From Candidatus Thorarchaeota archaeon (lineage in GTDB: Archaea; Asgardarchaeota; Thorarchaeia; Thorarchaeales; Thorarchaeaceae), in assembly GCA_003662765.1 (NCBI GenBank), contig QMYR01000002.1, positions 1 through 43,515 on the forward strand: DNA of 43,515 nucleotides. The letters run 5' to 3'. A model generated the notes under the pieces. The model did not search any database. It was not told the DNA's origin and saw only the letters and a program-made list of their open reading frames with translations. Position numbers and translations under genes: made by a program. The first letter of the stretch is position 1. Every line of letters begins with the position of its first letter. This document shows positions 36,655 through 43,515 of this stretch, in pieces.

Positions 36655-36846
36655 CTCAACGAGAGTGTCGAGTGGGAGTAGGTTGATGTACACATGCGCC
36701 TTGTCATAATGTTTTTATGGCCACTGTAGCGTTGCAGCGCTGAGCCGTCGGGTCTAGACCATCGGCCTGAAGACCGAGGTCTGATTATTCTTGGAGCAAT
36801 CCTGCAAGGCGAAGCGGACTTGTTGATGACATAGGAGGTCGCACCG

Positions 36847-37440
36847 ATTTACTCAATCGTCACAGTAAGGGATGTCGTGAGAATCCCGCCATCACAGTTT
36901 GGCCAACCTCTAGAAGAGGCTGCAATGGTCCATCTCAGGAAGAACCACGAGAACGTCCTTGATCGGGACATTGGTCTGATGATAGCTGTCATTGGTATTG
37001 ATGAGATAGGACAGGGCAGACTGGTCCCCGGCGATGGCGCCACATACCACTCTGTCACGTACAGGGTATTAGCTTTCAAGCCAATCCGAGGTGAAGTGGT
37101 TGAGGGTAACGTCGTCGAAATCATGGATTTCGGCGCATTCATACGAATTGGGCCGCTGGACGGGCTTTGCCACGTAAGCCAGATATGCGACGACTTCATC
37201 ACACAAGACACAAAGGGCAACTCCCTGATGGGAAAGGAAACTGGCAGGATTCTTCAAGAGGGTGATCAGGTGAGGGCACGAATCACAACCATAAGTTTCG
37301 ACACAGGAAGTCGGTCTGGAAAGCTGGGCCTCACAATGCGACAACCCTTCCTTGGAAAGATTGGCCCCGATGTGTCGTGGGTGGAGGAAGATGTCAAGGC
37401 CGCTCGCGGCGAAGTAGAGAAGAAAGAGAAGAAGAAGTAG
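36847..37440 (+). CDS. rpo7: RNA polymerase subunit Rpo7 (RpoE'), probable ATT start
   Basis: frame of track ORF 36877-37440 extends to ATT giving (M)YSIVTVRDVVRIPPSQFGQPLEEAAMVHL; GGAGGT just upstream; S1 domain VVEIMDFGAFIRIGPLDGLCHVSQI. Confidence 0.93.
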   Translation: MYSIVTVRDVVRIPPSQFGQPLEEAAMVHLRKNHENVLDRDIGLMIAVIGIDEIGQGRLVPGDGATYHSVTYRVLAFKPIRGEVVEGNVVEIMDFGAFIRIGPLDGLCHVSQICDDFITQDTKGNSLMGKETGRILQEGDQVRARITTISFDTGSRSGKLGLTMRQPFLGKIGPDVSWVEEDVKAARGEVEKKEKKK

Positions 37441-37458
37441 ATAGGAGTGGGATAGCAA

Positions 37459-37671
37459 ATGGCACGCTTACGCGCCTGCAGACAATGTCACTACCTCACG
37501 ACTGAGAACGTCTGCCCAAACTGCAAGAGTACAAACCTGTCAACGTCATTCACAGGCATAGTTGTAATACTCCCAGGACGAAATCCCCACGAAGACCCCC
37601 GAAAGACCTCATACATTGCAGAGAAACTCAATATCGACAAGCCAGGAAAATATGCCTTGAAGGTGAGATAA
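37459..37671 (+). CDS. spt4: Spt4 (RpoE'')
   Basis: RACRQCHYLTTENVCPNCKSTNLSTSFTGIVVIL. Confidence 0.93.
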   Translation: MARLRACRQCHYLTTENVCPNCKSTNLSTSFTGIVVILPGRNPHEDPRKTSYIAEKLNIDKPGKYALKVR

Positions 37672-37773
37672 GGAATAGTGTCGGCTCGAACCTGTGTCGA
37701 GGCTGAAACCTTTATTAGGAAACCACAACTGGTCGTGCTGACTCACCCCGAGCGTGAACCGAGTCTCAGAGTG

Positions 37774-38076
37774 ATGCCAATGAAGATTGAGATTCTTCGT
37801 GAGAGAATGAACAGGCCTCTGGGAAGAAAGGAGATACACTTCAGAATACACCATGTCGGTAGTACGACACCCAGCCGCGCTGATGTCAAGGCGAAGATTG
37901 CGGCTCAGTTTGATGCCGACCCCAGCACGGTCGTGATCAAGAGGCTGAGGACGGCCTTTGGCGTTGGAGTCACTGAGGGCTCGGCAAGAATCTATGATAA
38001 TCCGGACTTGGTTCAGAGAATAGAGAATTCATACATCCTCAAGCGACACGAGGCGAAGAAGGCAGCAGAGGCGTGA
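37774..38076 (+). CDS. rps24e: 30S ribosomal protein eS24
   Basis: [41 protein letters not shown]...[14 protein letters not shown]; internal ATG preferred. Confidence 0.9.
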   Translation: MPMKIEILRERMNRPLGRKEIHFRIHHVGSTTPSRADVKAKIAAQFDADPSTVVIKRLRTAFGVGVTEGSARIYDNPDLVQRIENSYILKRHEAKKAAEA

Positions 38077-38080
38077 AGAG

Positions 38081-38239
38081 ATGGCGAGTACGTACAAGAT
38101 GTACAAGGTTGATAAGGACGGAAAGGTGACGCCACTAAAGAGGCAGTGCCCAAGGTGTGAGAAGGGCACCTACATGGCAGAACATTACAATCGTTATGCA
38201 TGCGGCAGATGCGGATACACCGAGTTCAAACGTAAGTAG
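38081..38239 (+). CDS. rps27ae: 30S ribosomal protein eS31 (S27ae)
   Basis: 52 aa, absent from ORF track: [52 protein letters not shown]. Confidence 0.93.
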   Translation: MASTYKMYKVDKDGKVTPLKRQCPRCEKGTYMAEHYNRYACGRCGYTEFKRK

Positions 38240-38256
38240 GACTCTTCTTTCCCAGC

Positions 38257-38517
38257 CTACTCCCCTGCGATTGCCATCACCCAGCGCACAAATAACAGAA
38301 CACCCACAATCATTGTCAACAGTATGTCGATGATCATTGTGTGGCGCATGTACAGCTCAGCGAGCGATGCCAGCAAGAGAGCAATGGGGAAGGTCACGAT
38401 GAATGGAAGTGTTGTGATTGTCAGCGAAATCTCATCACAGGCAATCATCGCATTGACAAGTAGCACAAGCCACAAAGTGTAGATTCCGGCCAAGAAGACT
38501 AGTTCTATCATCCTCAT
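38257..38517 (-). CDS. small hydrophobic membrane protein
   Basis: 86 aa, about three TM segments; fills gap after convergent eS31. Confidence 0.5.
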   Translation of the reverse strand: MRMIELVFLAGIYTLWLVLLVNAMIACDEISLTITTLPFIVTFPIALLLASLAELYMRHTMIIDILLTMIVGVLLFVRWVMAIAGE

Positions 38518-38641
38518 GAACCCCCAGCAATACGTATATCATGCACAAGGAGTCGTAGGAGCATATAGTATTAGAACTCCACATCCATTGTCACACGCAA
38601 ACATGAAAAGCCTTAAAACCACTCCAAACGCAATTTCTATC

Positions 38642-38751
38642 AGCGGGTTGGGGAAGCCAGAGATTGGCGGACTCGATCCTCAATCGACTAAGTCTATCCC
38701 GCGGGGCTCATAACCCCGAGATCGGTTGTTCAAATCAACCACCCGCTACCA
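38642..38751 (+). tRNA. initiator tRNA-Met (CAT) with insertion/intron in the D-loop, CCA encoded
   Basis: A1-U72 acceptor AGCGGGT/ACCCGCT, CGGGG-CTCATAA-CCCCG anticodon arm, T-arm GGTTGTTCAAATCAACC; D-loop 38655-38696 is 42 nt. Confidence 0.9.
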
Positions 38752-38812
38752 TCTCCTTCTTCTTTTGTGTGCCATGGGCACTCTGGACAGTACTCCCAAT
38801 TGAGAAACCGTA

Positions 38813-39121
38813 TCAATCATCATCTGATGGATGACCCACCACAAGGGGCCTTCCTTCAAAGAGTGCTTGTACAATCTTGCGTCGGGCACTGACAAGGAGC
38901 CGCCAAATCGTGCCTCTTGACAGGCCCATCATCGCACCCGCATTCTCTTGATATAGACCCTCAAGATCAACGAGTCTCAGAACCTCAGTTTCCGCCAAGT
39001 CGATATGTATCGGCTCTGGTGCGGCCATCGGCTCAGGAAGCATCCGTTTTGCTGCAGGCTTTTTGCCAATTACAGGCTGTATCGGAAAGCGACCCCTAGC
39101 ACCTCTCCTTCTTCGATGCAT
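38813..39121 (-). CDS. DUF134 (UPF0251) HTH protein
   Basis: EVLRLVDLEGLYQENAGAMMGLSRGTIWRLLVSARRKIVQAL. Confidence 0.85.
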   Translation of the reverse strand: MHRRRRGARGRFPIQPVIGKKPAAKRMLPEPMAAPEPIHIDLAETEVLRLVDLEGLYQENAGAMMGLSRGTIWRLLVSARRKIVQALFEGRPLVVGHPSDDD

Positions 39122-39146
39122 CGATATTCAATGGCATAGTGGACAT

Positions 39147-39160
39147 TGTCACATATGACA
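39147..39160. promoter_or_regulatory. palindromic putative operator upstream of the DUF134 HTH gene
   Basis: TGTCA-CATA-TGACA dyad 26 bp upstream of start codon. Confidence 0.35.
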
Positions 39161-39405
39161 TTACCGTTGATTGTAGGTTTGACTATCAGCGGCAGCAGTC
39201 CTCGTCCACAGTGTGGAGTTTGGGTGACATCTGAGTGACGAGATAGGCCAGCATTCAGAGGCCCAAGTTGTTAACCGCCCATGACCTCAGTAGACTCATC
39301 TCCATTGTGGATGCATAGTAACGTCTATGTTCTCAGCTGCTGCTTGTAGTCCCTTGAGGAAGACTTATACTGAGAGTATGCACAGATATCGTGGTGATAT
39401 ATCCG

Positions 39406-39726
39406 ATGAGTGCAGGATGGTACCGTGGCTGGGGCCGCGGACAGGGTGGTCCGGGGCTCTGGCCGGGTAATGGCCCGTTCAGGCACCTGCCGCCGTGGGA
39501 ACGACCCGGATGGTTGTACGGCCCGGGATCATGCTGGACGCTAGGCCTGTGGGCCCCAAGAACAACTGTCCCATCAGCTGGCTGGGCCACAGGAACCCCA
39601 GCGGAGATAGACCTGCTGCGGCGCCAGAAGGAGCTTCTTGAGAGCCAAATCAAAAACATTCAGCAGACATTGGAGCAAATCTCCCAGAGGTTGCAGGAGC
39701 TGGAGAAGTCCGCGAGTGAGAGATGA
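39406..39726 (+). CDS. DUF5320-like protein (Gly/Pro/Trp-rich N-terminus, coiled-coil C-terminus)
   Basis: MSAGWYRGWGRGQGGPGLWPGNGP...AEIDLLRRQKELLESQIKNIQQTLEQISQRLQELEK. Confidence 0.7.
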   Translation: MSAGWYRGWGRGQGGPGLWPGNGPFRHLPPWERPGWLYGPGSCWTLGLWAPRTTVPSAGWATGTPAEIDLLRRQKELLESQIKNIQQTLEQISQRLQELEKSASER

Positions 39727-39739
39727 TTACTCTTCTCAC

Positions 39740-40624
39740 TCACGATCTCGCTCCTGCCACTTCTGAGAGGCGACTCTCAATTCGGCGCCACATGGCTTCA
39801 AGAGTTTCTGTGATGGGGTGGTCTGGGGCAAACTCAGGCAGTGTCTTTGCAGCCACCATAGACTTGGTCATGATTGGGTCAAAGGGAATCTTTCCCAGGA
39901 CCTCTATGCCTTCTTGGTGGCAGTAGTCCTCTATCATGACAGTGTTGTCAGGGTTGAGATCGTACTTGTTCACAATCACCATTGGGGTAACTCTGAACTG
40001 ATGCATGAGGCTCAGCACACGCTCCATGTCATGAATCCCAGACATGGTTGGTTCTGTCACGATTATGGCCAAACGGACCCCGGTCACAGTGGCAATTACA
40101 GGACAACCAATTCCAGGGGAGCCGTCAATCAGCACAAGGTTCTTGGCGTGCCTCTTTGCAAGCTGGATGGCAAGTTTCCGGACCTCAGTGACAATCTTCC
40201 CGGAGTTGCCCTCACCAGCATGTAATCTTGCGTGCGCCATGGGCCCGAATCTAGTGGTAGAAGTGTGGACCACCCCTGATACTTTGTCCTCCATCTGTAT
40301 TGCGCCCACGGGGCATATGTATTCGCACACCCCGCAGCCCTCGCAGGCGATTCTGTCAATCTCTGGGAGATGGATGGCATCATATCGGCACTTCTCCTCA
40401 CATAGTCCACACATGGTGCAACTGTCTGGGTCAATGACAGCTACTTTCGACGCCACAAAGTCGTCCGTGAACTGTATCTCAGGCTGAAGTAGAATGTGTA
40501 GGTCGGGGGCATCAACATCGCAGTCCGCAATGGCTATGTCCTTAGCCAAGGCGGCAAAGGCAGCTGTGATTGTGGTCTTTCCGGTCCCACCCTTTCCGCT
40601 GACGACTGCTACCTCACTGATCAT
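39740..40624 (-). CDS. Mrp/MinD-like P-loop ATPase with inserted 2[4Fe-4S] ferredoxin domain (copy A)
   Basis: MISEVAVVSGKGGTGKTTITAAFAALA; CTMCGLCEEKC...CEGCGVCEYIC; VLIDGSPGIGCPVIA. Confidence 0.92.
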   Translation of the reverse strand: MISEVAVVSGKGGTGKTTITAAFAALAKDIAIADCDVDAPDLHILLQPEIQFTDDFVASKVAVIDPDSCTMCGLCEEKCRYDAIHLPEIDRIACEGCGVCEYICPVGAIQMEDKVSGVVHTSTTRFGPMAHARLHAGEGNSGKIVTEVRKLAIQLAKRHAKNLVLIDGSPGIGCPVIATVTGVRLAIIVTEPTMSGIHDMERVLSLMHQFRVTPMVIVNKYDLNPDNTVMIEDYCHQEGIEVLGKIPFDPIMTKSMVAAKTLPEFAPDHPITETLEAMWRRIESRLSEVAGARS

Positions 40625-41459
40625 GATGCTCGACCTCCTCGGTGATTGCTCGGAAAAGTTGTTGGAATCGCTCTCGCCACTCAGGTAGCTCCTCGACGAA
40701 GGGGATTCCTCTGGAATATAGCTCTGCAATCCTACGCGTGAACGGAATCTCCATGAGAATTGGTATGCCTTCACCCTTGCAGTACTCCGTCACACTATCG
40801 TCCCCGATTCCTGCCTTGTTTACGATTACACCGAATGGTATTGACAACTCTCGGACCACATCTACCGTCATCTTGAGGTCATGTAGTCCGAAGGGTGTGG
40901 GCTCGGTCACGAGAATGAGGTAGTCAGAATCCCTCATTGTTTCAATAACGGGGCAGGCCGTGCCTGGAGGTGCATCAATGATACTGACCTCCGTACCGAC
41001 GACCTCGTTCTTTACAGCCTTAATCACGGATGTGGCAATGGGTTCACCGATTGTTAGTTCTCCATATACGACCCTCCGTCCATTGGCTTCAGTGATGTGG
41101 ACCTGACCCACAGTATGTCCCACCTCAGCTATGGCATTCTCGGGACAGACCAAGGCGCACCCGCCACATGAATGACAGAGCTCAGGATAGACAATCACAC
41201 CGTTCTTTCCCACGAAGATCGCATTGAATTGACAAAACTCGGCACACTTGCCACACAGGGTACACGATTCTCGATTGACCTCAGGGATGGGAAGTTGGAC
41301 CTCTCGTGTTTCGAGTTCAGTCGGTTGTAACATGACATGTACGTTTGGCTCTTCTACATCGCAGTCATATATCGGGGCATCTCCTATGGACAGGGCCAAA
41401 TTCACAGCCACAGTGGTCTTTCCTGTGCCTCCCTTTCCAGATGCTACCGTCACTATCAT
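40614..41459 (-). CDS. Mrp/MinD-like P-loop ATPase with inserted 2[4Fe-4S] ferredoxin domain (copy B)
   Basis: MIVTVASGKGGTGKTTVAVNLALS; CTLCGKCAEFC...CHSCGGCALVC; SIIDAPPGTACPVI. Confidence 0.92.
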   Translation of the reverse strand: MIVTVASGKGGTGKTTVAVNLALSIGDAPIYDCDVEEPNVHVMLQPTELETREVQLPIPEVNRESCTLCGKCAEFCQFNAIFVGKNGVIVYPELCHSCGGCALVCPENAIAEVGHTVGQVHITEANGRRVVYGELTIGEPIATSVIKAVKNEVVGTEVSIIDAPPGTACPVIETMRDSDYLILVTEPTPFGLHDLKMTVDVVRELSIPFGVIVNKAGIGDDSVTEYCKGEGIPILMEIPFTRRIAELYSRGIPFVEELPEWRERFQQLFRAITEEVEHHDQ

Positions 41460-41499
41460 CTAACTCACCTACCAGCGTCATATTCAGACCGATGAGAAA

Positions 41500-41865
41500 C
41501 TAGGAGTAGTGCGCCTCTAGGCAACCTTGGGTAAGCTCCTCAAGCTCACCTCGCAGGTATGATGCCACAACTTCATCAAGGTATTGAGAGTTAGCCTGAA
41601 GAACAGCAACATTTGCCATCTGAAAACTGCTCAAACCTCTCGGCCCCATGGCGTACACAATGACAACATGTGGATTGAACGCGAAGACGTTGTCGTGCGC
41701 ATGACCCCGGCCGCCAGTGTGTTCGCTACGATTCGGCTCTACGACCTTACGCACTACCTGTCCGCCGTCTATGTCAATTATGGCGAAATACGGGGCCCTA
41801 CCAAAGTGGCCCGCCACCTTGGTCCCGTTTGGGTCGTCAACTGGTACCAGCAGCCTGCGTTTCAA
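41500..41865 (-). CDS. NifX/NifB-C-terminal-like (dinitrogenase Fe-Mo cofactor) domain protein
   Basis: LLVPVDDPNGTKVAGHFGRAPYFAIIDIDGG...HAHDNVFAFNPHVVIVYAMGPRGLSSF. Confidence 0.85.
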   Translation of the reverse strand: MKRRLLVPVDDPNGTKVAGHFGRAPYFAIIDIDGGQVVRKVVEPNRSEHTGGRGHAHDNVFAFNPHVVIVYAMGPRGLSSFQMANVAVLQANSQYLDEVVASYLRGELEELTQGCLEAHYS

Positions 41866-41868
41866 TAA

Positions 41869-42336
41869 CTACCAACCCCCCGGCCCCCAGTAGCCGCGGC
41901 CTCGACCACCGCGTCTTCCCATGCCGCGCCCCATACCACGTCCCATGCCGCGCCCCATGCCATAGCCTGCGCCCGCATAGGCTGGCCCTGCTGACGCGGC
42001 ATCAACGAGTGATCCCTGTCGGTATCGCTCAATTGCATCGCGAACCGTTCCACCTACTGTTGTGAGAATCCGTATTCCTGAGTTCTGAAGAGCAGGAAAT
42101 GCGTTGGGACCCACGCTGCCAGTTATTACAACCTCCGCGCCTCGGGATACCACGGTCTGTGCGGCACGTATTCCGGCGCCGCCCGCCGCCATTGCTGCGT
42201 CATTGGGAATGGCATCAAACTGGAGGGTTTCAGAGTCGACAAAGATGAAATACGCGCACCGCCCGAACCGAGGGTCAAGTTGCGAGTCGAGAGTCGGCCC
42301 AGTAGAAGTGATGCATAGCCTTGTCACGATGTTCAC
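41869..42336 (-). CDS. NifX/NifB-C-terminal-like domain protein with repetitive GMGR tail
   Basis: LDSQLDPRFGRCAYFIFVDSETLQF...ITGSVGPNAFPALQNSGI; tail GYGMGRGMGRGMGRGMGRRGGRGRGYWGPGGW. Confidence 0.85.
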   Translation of the reverse strand: MNIVTRLCITSTGPTLDSQLDPRFGRCAYFIFVDSETLQFDAIPNDAAMAAGGAGIRAAQTVVSRGAEVVITGSVGPNAFPALQNSGIRILTTVGGTVRDAIERYRQGSLVDAASAGPAYAGAGYGMGRGMGRGMGRGMGRRGGRGRGYWGPGGW

Positions 42337-42451
42337 CTCATTCTATCTGAATCATTATCTGCATCCTGATTCATAAAAGTGATACGGAATGACCACATAG
42401 GACCACCTTTATCTTTAGCTGACACTACGAGTGAGGTTGGAAGTGCGCTCG

Positions 42452-43515
42452 ATGGGATTCAGCGTTGGCATCGTGGGCAAGCCGTCGTGTGGAAAAACTT
42501 CCTTCACGAATGCGGCATGCATGACTGACTTCAAAGTTGGTAGCTACCCGTTCACAACCATTGAGGCAAATGTAGGGGTAGCCCATGTGAGAACACGGTG
42601 CGCATGTACCGATTTTGGGGTAAAGGACAATCCCAAGAACTCAATCTGTATCGATGGTGTTCGCCTGATCCCAATCAAACTGATTGACGTTGCCGGACTT
42701 GTCCCAGGCGCTCATAAGGGCCGAGGCATGGGCAACAAGTTCCTTGACGACTTGCGCCAAGCGGACGTCCTGATTCACATAGTTGATGCAAGCGGATCAC
42801 TGGATGCAGAGGGACAGGAGGTTGCCGCGGGCAGCTACAATCCTGTTGAGGATGTCAAGTTCCTTGAGGACGAAATCACGGAGTGGATATTGGGGATAGT
42901 CACGAAAGATTGGCGTCGCATAACGGGGCGAGTACGCGCTGAGGGGGCCAAACTTGACGAGCTGCTTGTAGAGAAACTATCAGGACTCAAGATTACAAGG
43001 TCACAGATACTCAAGGCAATTAGAAACGCAGATTTGAGCGCGGAGAGTGCGGACAAGTGGAGCGATGAGGATCTCCGTCGTTTCGCGCGGACCTTGCAGC
43101 GTGTGGCAAAACCAATCATCATAGCTGCAAACAAGATAGACCGGCCAACGGCTCACGAAAACTATGAACGCTTGCGAGAAACCTTTCCCGACCTTCTGGT
43201 CTTACCAGTCAGTGCGCTAGCCGAAAAGGTGTTGCGTGATCTTGACAAGAGAGGAATCATTCGATATGTGCCTGGTGATGAGGACTTCAAGATTCTACAG
43301 CCAGACAAGCTCAGTGAGAGCGAGTTAGCCCAGTTGGAGAAGCTTCGAACAGACATCCTAAAGAGATACGGTGGAACAGGAGTCCAGAGAATCCTCAACG
43401 ATGCAGTGTTTGGTTTTCTGAAGATGATCACCGTTTATCCGGTTCACGATGTGAATACACTGTCTGACAGCGAGGGCAATGTTCTACCAGATGTCTTCCT
43501 TGTACCAGAGGGGAC
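42452..43515 (+). CDS. ychF: YchF/OLA1-family (Obg-related) NTPase, truncated by window end
   Basis: MGFSVGIVGKPSCGKTSFTNAACMTDFKVGSYPFTTIEANVGVAHVR...LIDVAGLVPGAHKGRGMGNKFLDDLRQADVLIHIVDASG; open to window end, not in ORF track. Confidence 0.93.
   Translation, partial: MGFSVGIVGKPSCGKTSFTNAACMTDFKVGSYPFTTIEANVGVAHVRTRCACTDFGVKDNPKNSICIDGVRLIPIKLIDVAGLVPGAHKGRGMGNKFLDDLRQADVLIHIVDASGSLDAEGQEVAAGSYNPVEDVKFLEDEITEWILGIVTKDWRRITGRVRAEGAKLDELLVEKLSGLKITRSQILKAIRNADLSAESADKWSDEDLRRFARTLQRVAKPIIIAANKIDRPTAHENYERLRETFPDLLVLPVSALAEKVLRDLDKRGIIRYVPGDEDFKILQPDKLSESELAQLEKLRTDILKRYGGTGVQRILNDAVFGFLKMITVYPVHDVNTLSDSEGNVLPDVFLVPEG

Noticed and set aside
41940-41965. Short repeats that could look like a CRISPR or satellite array
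   Set aside because: The repeats are coding GMGR codons inside a NifX-like CDS, with no spacers.
42835-43134. 99-aa minus ORF opposite YchF
   Set aside because: Antisense to a clear YchF coding frame that the track omitted because it has no stop before the window end.

Overview
This is a gene-dense archaeal chromosomal window. FtsZ, unfused eS30 and eS31, Nop5/fibrillarin, Elp3 and H4MPT-type C1 enzymes occur together, which suggests Asgard (possibly Thorarchaeota-like), but that placement is inference. Most of the window is core biology. It includes a C1 cluster (Ftr, FwdC, Mch), 2-oxoacid:ferredoxin oxidoreductase beta/gamma, an LSm protein, and ftsZ with an RHH regulator. It also includes a partial S10 operon (uL3-uL4-uL23-uL2), archease, Elp3, PyrDK, Nop5-fibrillarin, two tandem MetAPs, DnaG, Pelota, Ncs6/TtuA, a site-2 protease, eS6-aIF2gamma-PIN, Rpo7-Spt4-eS24-eS31, an Mrp/MinD-NifX-like cluster and YchF. 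RNA genes are four tRNAs (Thr; Ser; Trp with a 33-nt intron; initiator Met with a ~31-34 nt D-loop insertion) and a solitary 5S rRNA. The main observations to follow up are: (1) dnaG and rpo7 both lack ATG/GTG/TTG at their conserved N-termini and each has an in-frame ATT behind a Shine-Dalgarno sequence; (2) the initiator tRNA-Met D-loop insertion; (3) a ~740-nt structured non-coding gap before dnaG, with two divergent TATA-like elements and candidate ncRNAs; (4) a LonB-like AAA+ protein with a zinc ribbon and no protease domain; (5) convergent genes sharing a single CTAG as both stop codons. Three genes missing from the ORF track were found by reading the sequence: eS30, eS31 and YchF. No CRISPR array, transposon, prophage or defence island was seen.
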